In this document: in pieces, positions 56,750-64,000 of the stretch
Numbering within the stretch: the stretch's first letter is position 1
Layout of the letters: every line of letters starts with the position of its first letter
Assembly (NCBI RefSeq): GCF_026001925.1
Contig: NZ_AP021869.1
Span: 2,294,001 to 2,358,000, forward strand
From: Vibrio gangliei
GTDB lineage: Bacteria > Pseudomonadota > Gammaproteobacteria > Enterobacterales > Vibrionaceae
Direction of reading: 5' to 3'
Length of the DNA stretch: 64,000 nucleotides
Notes under the pieces: model-generated
Seen by the model: the letters and a program-made list of their open reading frames with translations, nothing else
What the model was told of the DNA's origin: nothing
Databases searched by the model: none
Made by a program: the position numbers and the translations under genes

Positions 56750-56890
56750 ATTCGCTCCAAATTCAGATTAAGCGTGAGAATGTGAGCACTTAATCTCTAT
56801 GTGCAAGATAATGGGGATAAGCGCGCTAGATTTCAATCTATCAGTCGATTATTTTTCAGCGTAGAGGTAAAACCGTGTTCACTATTCGCT

Positions 56891-57097
56891 TCATTCTGGC
56901 TTGAAGATGCCTATCAACTGGTCAGATTGTCTTGGTGTGTTTTCGATTGCTTTCGCGGTCGCTTGTTCTACCTTTTGTTCAACATAGTCGCACTCGACAC
57001 ATTCCACCACTTCAATGTCATTTTGTTCCCACACGCGCAGACTATCGGTTTGTTCACATAACGGACATTTAGCGCCGGCAATAAATCGTTTTCTCAT
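56891..57097 (-). CDS. yheV: YheV-type zinc ribbon protein
   Basis: 68 residues from the ATG at 57097, which has AGGAAGA upstream; the longer frame to 57163 lacks such a site and overlaps kefB. Two zinc knuckles, CPLC and CVEC, make a four-cysteine zinc ribbon. Function unknown. Position before kefB as in E. coli. Confidence 0.9.
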   Translation of the reverse strand: MRKRFIAGAKCPLCEQTDSLRVWEQNDIEVVECVECDYVEQKVEQATAKAIENTPRQSDQLIGIFKPE

Positions 57098-57124
57098 GTC
57101 TCTTCCTAATATTGTCTCAACCAA

Positions 57125-57147
57125 TATACCTAAGTCACTTGGGTATA
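57125..57147. repeat. Near-perfect palindrome related to the 59671 element ends
   Basis: TATACCTAAGT, one base, then ACTTGGGTATA: 11-bp arms with one mismatch. The arms equal the outer part of the terminal repeats at 59671 and 59940. It overlaps the kefB upstream gap to yheV and could fold as a small hairpin. Confidence 0.6.
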
Positions 57148-57153
57148 CAGCCT

Positions 57154-58947
57154 TTAATCCCAATCATGCTGCGTTTTTCTATCGCTTTCCATTTCTCGGT
57201 CAAAGATCTCTTCCAATTCTTTACGCGCCTCTTTCGCCCCAATTCCCACCTCTTTATCTTCAGTATGTTGAGGAAGCAGATCTTTTAACATGGTGGTATC
57301 GAGTTTTCTAAAGTGCGCTTCCGCTCGTTTGGCTTGATAAGGATGCATACCCAATTCGGTCAACACTTGACGCCCTAAATCCAACGCCCCCAAGAAAGTT
57401 TCGCGAGAAAACAGAGTGACACCAGTATTCATCAATTGATAGGCTTCCACTCGACTTCGTGCTCGAGCTAACACTTTTAGATTCGGAAAGTGCTGTTTAC
57501 ACAATTCGGCAATCTTCAACACTTCTTCCGGTGAATCGGTACAAATCGCGATCGCTTCCGCTTGTTCAGCCCCTGCCGCTCGCAGTAAATCAAGTTGGGT
57601 CGCATCACCGTAATACACTTTATAGCCAAACTTACGCAACAGTTGGATTTGGCTGGCATCACTTTCCAAAATAGTAATACGAATTTTATTAGCATAGAGC
57701 AAACGACCAACCACTTGCCCAAATCGCCCAAAGCCTGCCACTATCACGCGCGGCTCTTCATTAATCACATCTGATTTCATCTCGTCATTGAGATTAATAG
57801 TGCGGCTAAACCACTTCTGCTGCACCAACAAAATAAGCGGTGTGGTCATCATGGATAAGCTCACCACGACCAGCAAGGTTGAGGTCATTTGCTCTCCCAA
57901 CAGTCCGTGGCCTTTTGCCGCGGTGAATAAAACAAAAGCAAATTCTCCACCTTGGCTCAATATGGCAGCCATACGGCTCCGCGCTTTAGGTCGCGTTCCC
58001 ATTAAACGTGCCAATAAATACAAAATCAGCCCTTTAATGGTGACTAATGCCACCACCGCAGCCAATATTTTGATCGGGTATAACGTCAGTAACTCTAAGT
58101 TGACCGCCATACCAACCGACATAAAAAACAACCCAAGCAATAAACCTTTAAACGGTTCAATGGCACTTTCAAGCTCATGACGATACTCACTTTCCGCCAG
58201 TAAAACCCCGGCTAGGAAAGTACCGAGCGCCATGGAAAGCCCTAGTTGGTCCATCAGCACGGAAATACCAATCACTAAGAGCAAGGCCGCGACCGTAAAC
58301 AATTCGCGAACACCGCTTAACACCACATAGCGAAATATAGGACGAAGAAGATAGTGACCACCCACTAATAACGCAGCAATGCCACCAATCATCCACACTG
58401 CATCGAGCCAATCACCACCGACATTTCCCGCCAACAAGGGCAGAAGCGCCAACATAGGGATCACAGCAATATCTTGGAAAAGGAGAACCGCAAAGCCCGA
58501 TTGTCCGGTTTCGGTTCGCGCTAGCCCTTGCTCCTCAATGACTCGTAGAGCAATCGCCGTCGAAGATAACGCCAAGCCCATACCAACCACTAAGCTATTT
58601 TGCCAACCAACGCCGAGCATATTCACAATGGCAGAAATCACCAATGTCGTGGCTAAAACTTGTGCGCCCCCTAAACCTAAAATGGGCATTCGCATTTGCC
58701 ATAATTTCTTGGGGTTCAATTCCAAGCCGATCAAAAACAGCAGCAGCACCACCCCAAGCTCGGAAAAATGCATGACGCTATCCACATCACTGATCAACCC
58801 CAAGCCCCAAGGGCCAATCACAATACCCGCAAGTAAATAGCCAAGTACAGAGCCTAATCCGAAGCGTTGCGCCAAAGGCACGGCAATCACCGCAGCCGAT
58901 AAGAACACCACACCACTTTCTAAAAAATCAATTGTTGCTGAAACCAT
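57154..58947 (-). CDS. kefB: Glutathione-regulated potassium efflux protein KefB
   Basis: 597 residues: 12-13 helices of a CPA2 cation:proton antiporter (about 1-385) then a cytosolic RCK_N domain with VIVAGFGRFGQVVGRLL (Gly-x-Gly-x-x-Gly) and a charged tail. Protects against electrophiles by acidifying the cytoplasm when glutathione adducts bind. Partner KefG is encoded 12 bp upstream. Confidence 0.94.
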   Translation of the reverse strand: MVSATIDFLESGVVFLSAAVIAVPLAQRFGLGSVLGYLLAGIVIGPWGLGLISDVDSVMHFSELGVVLLLFLIGLELNPKKLWQMRMPILGLGGAQVLATTLVISAIVNMLGVGWQNSLVVGMGLALSSTAIALRVIEEQGLARTETGQSGFAVLLFQDIAVIPMLALLPLLAGNVGGDWLDAVWMIGGIAALLVGGHYLLRPIFRYVVLSGVRELFTVAALLLVIGISVLMDQLGLSMALGTFLAGVLLAESEYRHELESAIEPFKGLLLGLFFMSVGMAVNLELLTLYPIKILAAVVALVTIKGLILYLLARLMGTRPKARSRMAAILSQGGEFAFVLFTAAKGHGLLGEQMTSTLLVVVSLSMMTTPLILLVQQKWFSRTINLNDEMKSDVINEEPRVIVAGFGRFGQVVGRLLYANKIRITILESDASQIQLLRKFGYKVYYGDATQLDLLRAAGAEQAEAIAICTDSPEEVLKIAELCKQHFPNLKVLARARSRVEAYQLMNTGVTLFSRETFLGALDLGRQVLTELGMHPYQAKRAEAHFRKLDTTMLKDLLPQHTEDKEVGIGAKEARKELEEIFDREMESDRKTQHDWD

Positions 58948-58959
58948 GGTGCATCCTTT

Positions 58960-59604
58960 CTATTTCTTTATCGAACCTGAATTTTTTATCGAATCTGACG
59001 GGTTGTTCGAGTCAAACGAAGCCGCCATATCCAAAGGATGATTCAACCAAGCGCGATACACTTCCGCATGCTCAATCCGTTCCGCTTGTTTTACATTACG
59101 CGCCCAATACAGCACTAACGGCTCCATCCAATGCATTTGACATAACTTGGCCGTCAACTCAAACGGCTGCAATATTTGCTCTAAAGGGTATTGGTTATAG
59201 CCGTGTATGGAAAACGCCTCTTTTGATCCACCCGTGGTGATCACACTGCGCCAATATTTACCTTTCAGCGCCGCGCCTTGTCCGAACGCGAAACCTTTAC
59301 CCAAAACCGTATCCATCCATTCTTTCATTAACGCAGGACAAGAATACATAAACAGAGGATGCTGAAACACGATCACATCGTGTTCAAGCAGCAAGCGGTG
59401 TTCGGCAGCCACATCAATAAAAAAATCGGGATAGCGTGCATAGAGATCGTGAACAGTGACGTGAGACAGCCCCTGAATGGCTTTCAGTAAGGTTTGATTG
59501 GCAACAGAATTTTCAGGATCGGGGTGCGCGTAGATAAGTAGAATCCGAGGTTTATCGCTCCCCTCGTAAGATGAATGTGACGATGTTTGGTGAGTCTGTG
59601 CCAT
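58960..59604 (-). CDS. kefG: KefB ancillary flavoprotein KefG
   Basis: 214 residues from the ATG at 59604 (MAQTHQ), which leaves an N-terminal extension before the flavodoxin-like core ILLIYAHPDPENSVANQTLL. WMDTVLGKGFAFG and TTGGSKEAFSIHGYNQYPL are the NQO1/KefG quinone-oxidoreductase motifs. Activates KefB; in E. coli the family binds FMN. The C-terminus is a Ser/Asn/Lys-rich tail. Confidence 0.92.
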   Translation of the reverse strand: MAQTHQTSSHSSYEGSDKPRILLIYAHPDPENSVANQTLLKAIQGLSHVTVHDLYARYPDFFIDVAAEHRLLLEHDVIVFQHPLFMYSCPALMKEWMDTVLGKGFAFGQGAALKGKYWRSVITTGGSKEAFSIHGYNQYPLEQILQPFELTAKLCQMHWMEPLVLYWARNVKQAERIEHAEVYRAWLNHPLDMAASFDSNNPSDSIKNSGSIKK

Positions 59605-60057
59605 CCTAGCCCCTCTATTATCAATAAAAACAGATAACAGTGAAAAAGTCCTTAACAACTTCATCATATCTTATACCCAAGTGACTTCAAAATGCAGAAT
59701 TCAGAGCTGTCATCCAAGTCTTTAAACAAGAAAGATTTGTATAGGAATGTGAATCACCTTTCAAACGAATCTGACGCAGTGTAAAGGCTTGGATGAAGCT
59801 CCCGAAGGGCAAGCTAAAACAAGCTTTATGCGGCGTTAAATTAAATAGAGATAGAATAGCTATGATCAAATTCAATTTGCCTTGCCTAAAACTTGTTTTA
59901 ATCTTGCTGAAACTAGCATCTTGAAGTTACTTGGGTATAAATTGCATAATGATCGACATTTATCCTTGAAACCCCTAATATTCCTACCCCAGTGAAGAAC
60001 CCGAAAACACTTCACTTCAGTCGATGATTTCCAACCCCAAACCTAACTAAGATCCTT
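59605..60057. other. kefG/yheS divergent gap holding a repeat element
   Basis: 453 bp. About 270 bp of it is the inverted-repeat element at 59671-59940. The rest holds the yheS start region with no clear promoter. A 62-codon frame inside the element has no ribosome binding site and is not called a gene. Confidence 0.6.
59671..59940. mobile_element. MITE-like element, 270 bp
   Basis: Terminal inverted repeats of about 25 bp (left TTATACCCAAGTGACTTCAA, right its complement with two mismatches) bound 270 bp with no transposase frame. Inside, CATCCAAGTCTTTA (59711-59724) is inverted at 59782-59795 with one mismatch, so the RNA would fold strongly. No clear target duplication was found. The same end sequence recurs at 57125-57147 and 22237-22254. 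Mobility is inferred. Confidence 0.65.
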
Positions 60058-61965
60058 ATGATTATATTCTCAGATATCCAATTACTGCGCGGCGGCAAAC
60101 CTTTATTAGAACAAGCCTCTGCAACGATTCATCCCGGTGACAAAGTAGGTCTAGTTGGAAAAAACGGCTGTGGTAAATCAACCTTGTTTGCCCTTTTGAA
60201 AGATGAGCTCTCGATTGATGCGGGTAATTTTCAAATGCCAACTCATTGGGAGTTAGCTTGGGTTGCTCAAGAAACGCCAGCATTAGAGCGCGCCGCTTTA
60301 GAATACGTGATTGATGGCGACCGAGAATATCGCCAACTCGAATCCGAGCTCGCCGCTGCAGAACAAGCTGACGACGGCACTTTAGTGGCAGAATTGCACG
60401 GCAAACTCGAAACCGTTGGCGGCTACACCATCAAATCACGCGCCGCAGAGTTACTGAATGGCCTCGGGTTTAGCCAAGAGCAAATGCAGTGGAACCTCAC
60501 TCAATTTTCGGGTGGTTGGCGTATGCGTTTGAACTTGGCGCAGGCGCTATTGTGTCGTTCTGATTTACTTCTGCTCGATGAACCGACCAACCACTTAGAT
60601 TTAGACGCCGTACTGTGGCTAGAAAAGTGGCTGCAAAATTACCCAGGCACCTTGATTCTGATCTCGCACGACCGTGATTTCCTCGACCCAATTGTCGGGC
60701 GTATCATTCATGTCGAAAACCAGTTATTGAATGAATACACCGGCAACTATTCTTCGTTTGAAAATCAACGCGCACAAAAACTCATGCAACAACAAGCCAT
60801 GTATGTGAAGCAACAAAAGCAAATGGCACACATGCAGAGCTACATCGACCGTTTCCGTTACAAAGCCTCGAAAGCACGACAAGCGCAAAGCCGAATTAAA
60901 GCCTTAGAGAAAATGGAAAAAGTGCTCCCGGCGCAATTTGATAACCCATTCAGTTTTGAATTTCGTGAACCTGCGGCTTTGCCAAACCCAATCATCATGA
61001 TGGATCAAGTCTCCGCCGGTTACGGTGACAACCTGATCTTAAAACACATTCGCTTAAATTTAGTGCCGGGCAGCCGCATTGGTTTACTCGGTCGCAATGG
61101 CGCGGGTAAATCGACTTTAATCAAATTACTCTCCGGTGAGCTAAAACCACAAGGTGGCGATCTCACCTATTCGCAAGGAGTGAAAATTGGCTACTTTGCT
61201 CAGCACCAATTGGAAACCTTGCACCCAGAAGAAACGCCATTACAACACATGATGCAAATCGCGCCGAATCACACCGAACAACAACTGCGAGACTACTTAG
61301 GCAGCTTTGGGTTTATTGGTGATAAAGCGCTAGATAAAGTCGCGCCGTTTTCTGGCGGTGAAAAAGCCCGTTTAGTTCTCGCTTTAGTCGTGTGGCAAAA
61401 ACCCAACTTACTTTTGCTCGATGAACCGACCAACCACTTGGATCTCGACATGCGCCAAGCACTGACGATGGCACTGCAAACTTTTGAGGGCGCAATGGTT
61501 ATCGTCAGTCACGACCGTTACTTATTGCGCGCGACCACCGATGATCTTTACCTCGTGGATGACAAACAAGTGGTGCCATTTGATGGTGACTTAGGCGATT
61601 ACTACAAATGGCTCACCGAGCAACAAAAGCAAGATAAGAAAGACGCACAAGAGACCAGCAGCAACGAGCCAAGCCAGAATAGCGCTGCCGCTCGTAAAGA
61701 ACAAAAGCGTTTAGAGGCAGAATTACGTAAACAAACGGCACCAATTCGCAAAAAGCTGACACAACTCGAAGAGAAAATGGACAAAATCAGTGCACAATTA
61801 GCTGATGCTGAACAAGAATTGAGTGATGTTTCTCTCTATCAAGACGAAAATAAGTCTAAGCTTACACAAGTATTAGCTACACAGGCCGCCAGCAAGTCTC
61901 AACTTGAAGAGATTGAAATGGAATGGATGACATTACAAGAAGAACTGGACACTTTAAGCTCATAA
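60058..61965 (+). CDS. yheS: ABC-F ATPase YheS
   Basis: 635 residues with two ATPase domains: Walker A GKNGCGKST and GRNGAGKST, signatures LSQFSGGWRMR-type TQFSGGWRMRL and FSGGEKARL, and Walker B LLLLDEPTNHLDL twice. No membrane segment; a linker of about 80 residues and a coiled C-terminal tail rich in Glu and Lys follow. ABC-F proteins act on the ribosome, not as transporters. 2 bp ahead of the TIGR02444 gene. Confidence 0.95.
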   Translation: MIIFSDIQLLRGGKPLLEQASATIHPGDKVGLVGKNGCGKSTLFALLKDELSIDAGNFQMPTHWELAWVAQETPALERAALEYVIDGDREYRQLESELAAAEQADDGTLVAELHGKLETVGGYTIKSRAAELLNGLGFSQEQMQWNLTQFSGGWRMRLNLAQALLCRSDLLLLDEPTNHLDLDAVLWLEKWLQNYPGTLILISHDRDFLDPIVGRIIHVENQLLNEYTGNYSSFENQRAQKLMQQQAMYVKQQKQMAHMQSYIDRFRYKASKARQAQSRIKALEKMEKVLPAQFDNPFSFEFREPAALPNPIIMMDQVSAGYGDNLILKHIRLNLVPGSRIGLLGRNGAGKSTLIKLLSGELKPQGGDLTYSQGVKIGYFAQHQLETLHPEETPLQHMMQIAPNHTEQQLRDYLGSFGFIGDKALDKVAPFSGGEKARLVLALVVWQKPNLLLLDEPTNHLDLDMRQALTMALQTFEGAMVIVSHDRYLLRATTDDLYLVDDKQVVPFDGDLGDYYKWLTEQQKQDKKDAQETSSNEPSQNSAAARKEQKRLEAELRKQTAPIRKKLTQLEEKMDKISAQLADAEQELSDVSLYQDENKSKLTQVLATQAASKSQLEEIEMEWMTLQEELDTLSS

Positions 61966-61966
61966 T

Positions 61967-62437
61967 ATGACCGACTATCAACCGCTGCCCTTAACCTTTG
62001 AACGCTTATGGCAATTTAGTTTGCAGCACTACGGTGTGCGTGAAATTAAAGAAGCCTGTTTGCACCTGCAAAACCAATATAACGGTAAGGTCAACTTAGT
62101 CTTATTACTAAAATGGTTAGATGAACATCAACTGTCATTATCAGAACAGCAGTGGGAACAATTGGATTCCGCCATAGAGCGCACTGAAGGATTACTTGAA
62201 CAATTTCGCTATTATCGCCGTAAAGCCAAACCACACTTGCCCGATACCCTTTACCGCGAGTCACTACAATTTGAACTGCAATTAGAGCGTCAGCAACAAT
62301 CCGACTTGGTGCATTGCATTAATCAAATGACGTTATCCGACAAAGTCACAACGCCGATGACGCATGTTTATTGCCAAGAGCTCGGCGCGACTCACTTATG
62401 TGACATTTTCTTCAACACCAAGAAAAGCGAAAAATGA
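61967..62437 (+). CDS. TIGR02444 family protein
   Basis: 156 residues, mostly helical, starting PLTFERLWQFSLQHYGVREIKEACLHLQ. Function unknown. It starts 2 bp after yheS and should be cotranscribed with it. In E. coli yheT, a hydrolase, follows yheS instead. Confidence 0.85.
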   Translation: MTDYQPLPLTFERLWQFSLQHYGVREIKEACLHLQNQYNGKVNLVLLLKWLDEHQLSLSEQQWEQLDSAIERTEGLLEQFRYYRRKAKPHLPDTLYRESLQFELQLERQQQSDLVHCINQMTLSDKVTTPMTHVYCQELGATHLCDIFFNTKKSEK

Positions 62438-62515
62438 TGAGCGCTCAATAACACGAAAACTCATCTTCATGAGCATTTCCATTTCCAACATCTCTCATTG
62501 ATTTAAGGCAGTACA

Positions 62516-62731
62516 ATGATTATTCCTTGGCAAGACATCACCCCCGACACGCTTGAAAATTTAATTAAAGAATTTATTTTGCGCGAAGGCACCGACTACG
62601 GCATGCAAGAAACGTCGCTTGATACCAAGATAAAACAAGTGAAAGCTCAACTAAAAGCCGGCAGCATTGCGATTGTGTATTCCGAGCTGCACGAAAGCGT
62701 CGATATTCGCGCCATCAATGAAATCCGTTAA
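62516..62731 (+). CDS. yheU: YheU family protein
   Basis: 71 residues: [20 protein letters not shown] and [20 protein letters not shown] are the YheU signature. Small acidic protein of unknown function. AAGGCAG precedes the ATG. Just ahead of prkB, as in E. coli. Confidence 0.92.
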   Translation: MIIPWQDITPDTLENLIKEFILREGTDYGMQETSLDTKIKQVKAQLKAGSIAIVYSELHESVDIRAINEIR

Positions 62732-62840
62732 CTAACCTGATTTTGTCATAACGAGAAGCCAAGCAAAGTAGCAGCTATTTATTCTTATCCGCCATTCCTC
62801 TACACTGTTTGGCAATATTTAGTCGAAAGAAAGGATTATC

Positions 62841-63710
62841 ATGTCGGCCAAACATCCTATTATTGCGGTAACTGGTTCATCCGGTGCAGGAACCACCACT
62901 ACCTCTGAAACTTTCCGTAAAATGTTCAATATGATGGGCATCAAAGCCTCTTGGGTTGAAGGTGATAGCTTCCATCGTTACACACGTCCGGAAATGGATG
63001 TCGCCATTCGTAAAGCCAAAGAGCAAGGCAAACACATCAGCTATTTTGGCCCGGAAGCCAATGACTTCCCCGCACTATCAAACTTCTTCAAGCAATATGG
63101 CAAAGATGGCACCGGCAAAGTGCGTCGTTATCTACACAGCTTTGATGAGGCGGTACCATACAACCAAATGCCAGGCACTTTCACCCCGTGGCAAGATCTG
63201 CCTGAAAATACCGATGTGCTGTTTTATGAAGGATTGCATGGCGGTGTTGTCGATGGCGAGGTCAATGTGTCTAAACACGTCGACTTCTTGATAGGCATGG
63301 TGCCGATCGTCAACCTGGAGTGGATTCAAAAGTTCGTACGCGATACCCGTGACCGTGGCCATTCGCGTGAAGCCGTGATGGATTCTATCGTCCGCTCAAT
63401 GGATGACTACTTAAATTACATTACCCCGCAATTTTCTCGAACTCACATTAACTTTCAACGCGTACCAACAGTGGACACATCTAACCCACTCAATGCCAAA
63501 GGCATTCCAAGTCTCGATGAAAGTTTTGTGGTGATCCGATTGCGAGGCATTAAAAATGTCGATTTTCCTTATCTGCTCGCCATGATTGAAGGGTCATTTA
63601 TGTCCCGCCATAACACGCTTGTGGTGCCGGGCGGTAAGATGAGTTTTGCCATGGAGCTGATCATTCAGCCGTTGCTACATCAGCTGATCGAAACCGGAAA
63701 AATCGACTAA
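62841..63710 (+). CDS. prkB: Phosphoribulokinase-like kinase PrkB
   Basis: 289 residues with P-loop GSSGAGTTT (12-20) and FYEGLHGGVV. Related to phosphoribulokinase but found in heterotrophs with no Calvin cycle; its substrate is uncertain. A strong AAAGGA precedes the ATG. The next gene is crp, as in E. coli. Confidence 0.93.
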   Translation: MSAKHPIIAVTGSSGAGTTTTSETFRKMFNMMGIKASWVEGDSFHRYTRPEMDVAIRKAKEQGKHISYFGPEANDFPALSNFFKQYGKDGTGKVRRYLHSFDEAVPYNQMPGTFTPWQDLPENTDVLFYEGLHGGVVDGEVNVSKHVDFLIGMVPIVNLEWIQKFVRDTRDRGHSREAVMDSIVRSMDDYLNYITPQFSRTHINFQRVPTVDTSNPLNAKGIPSLDESFVVIRLRGIKNVDFPYLLAMIEGSFMSRHNTLVVPGGKMSFAMELIIQPLLHQLIETGKID

Positions 63711-63954
63711 AATTGCTAGCAAGAGCACACTTACTGTCGAGTATGTGAGTTCGGGCACGTTTTAAACCTGAAAAACCCCTGTCTTGGGCGATCAAAATCA
63801 AGAAATTCCATCGAGAAAGGGGTAGTATTTAGGGCCGACTGTAAAAACAACTTACAGCAAAAACTAATCAACACCTATTCTATTTGACCAGTTTAGACGG
63901 TCTCAGGATGAGTGACTCCAAACTGAGCAAGCCTTGTAGAGGAAGTAACAAATT

Positions 63955-64000
63955 ATGGTTCTAGGTAAACCTCAAACAGACCCAACACTAGAGTGGTTTC
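63955..64000 (+). CDS. crp: cAMP receptor protein Crp (partial, 5' end)
   Basis: The first 15 codons read MVLGKPQTDPTLEWF, the same as V. cholerae CRP, before the window ends. AGAGGAAG is 8-10 nt upstream. CRP with cAMP is the global catabolite regulator. Position after prkB matches E. coli. The 244-bp gap before it (63711-63954) contains a half-match to a CRP site, TGTGAGTTCGGGCACG, near 63745 that could be autoregulatory. Confidence 0.9.
   Translation, partial: MVLGKPQTDPTLEWF

Noticed and set aside
57975-58840. Plus-strand frames of 130-153 codons inside kefB
   Set aside because: Antisense shadows of the membrane-protein codons of kefB.
59687-59875. 62-codon minus-strand frame between kefG and yheS
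   Set aside because: It falls inside the inverted-repeat element, starts in the middle of it and has no ribosome binding site.
63740-63757. CRP binding site ahead of crp
   Set aside because: Only the TGTGA half fits; the other half GCACG departs from TCACA, so it is mentioned with crp but not listed as a site.

Overview
The window is a stretch of core chromosome from a gammaproteobacterium, almost certainly a member of the Vibrionaceae. This rests on the 16S/23S/5S sequences, a DUF2780 (VcgC/VcgE type) gene, a Zrg-type zinc uptake locus and the gene order around the str and S10 operons. I cannot name the species from sequence alone. Most of the window matches the order known from E. coli (zur-dusA-pspG; ytfP-tamB-tamA-msrA-ytfK-ytfJ; ytfB-fklB; S10-spc-alpha; str; tusBCD-yheO-fkpA-slyX-slyD-yheV-kefB-kefG-yheS-yheU-prkB-crp). 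I see no prophage, integron, CRISPR array, toxin-antitoxin pair or defence system.

Layout. 1-5830: a complete rRNA operon on the minus strand (16S, tRNA-Ala(GGC), 23S, 5S) with tandem P1/P2 promoters, two boxA antitermination sites and terminal hairpins. 5831-10144: cysJ-cysI-cysH, electron transfer and sulfite/PAPS reduction. 10352-13310: a small unknown gene, pspG with a sigma-54 promoter, dusA, zur and a DUF2799 lipoprotein. 13408-21351: ytfP, the TamA/TamB outer-membrane assembly pair, msrA, ytfK and ytfJ. 21371-24847: a Zur-regulated zinc uptake operon (His-rich DUF2796 protein, ABC ATPase, FtsX-like permease, DUF3299 protein) behind two Zur operators. 24909-30732: cobA-cysD-cysN-SLC13 permease-cysC, sulfate activation plus siroheme methylation. 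30958-33499: elaA, an OapA/YtfB-like protein, fklB and a DUF2780 protein.

33738-47399 holds the alpha, spc and S10 operons, all on the minus strand, each with a recognisable promoter. The S4 translational operator is preserved ahead of rpsM and a leader of about 315 nt precedes rpsJ. 47960-52502 is the str operon (rpsL-rpsG-fusA-tuf). 52690-54467 is tusBCD with a YheO-type regulator. 54705-57097 carries fkpA, slyX, slyD and yheV. 57154-63710 has kefB, kefG, yheS, a TIGR02444 gene, yheU and prkB. The window ends in the first 15 codons of crp.

The genes form three visible modules. Sulfate assimilation is in two separate minus-strand operons that together cover activation (CysDN, CysC), reduction (CysH, CysJI) and the siroheme branch (CobA), with a candidate sulfate carrier inside. 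Zinc homeostasis pairs the regulator Zur with a target operon about 8.6 kb away. The translation block joins rRNA, ribosomal proteins, elongation factors, RNA polymerase alpha, SecY and tRNA thiolation relay proteins.

The unusual content lies between and within these genes rather than in a new gene system. It includes a perfect 19-copy hexamer encoding an Asp-His tract in the zinc protein, a perfect 7-bp VNTR just upstream of the S10 promoter, a 270-bp miniature inverted-repeat element between kefG and yheS with related ends elsewhere in the window, a 14-bp hairpin between the zinc-binding protein and its transporter, and a consensus DnaA box above the rRNA promoters.
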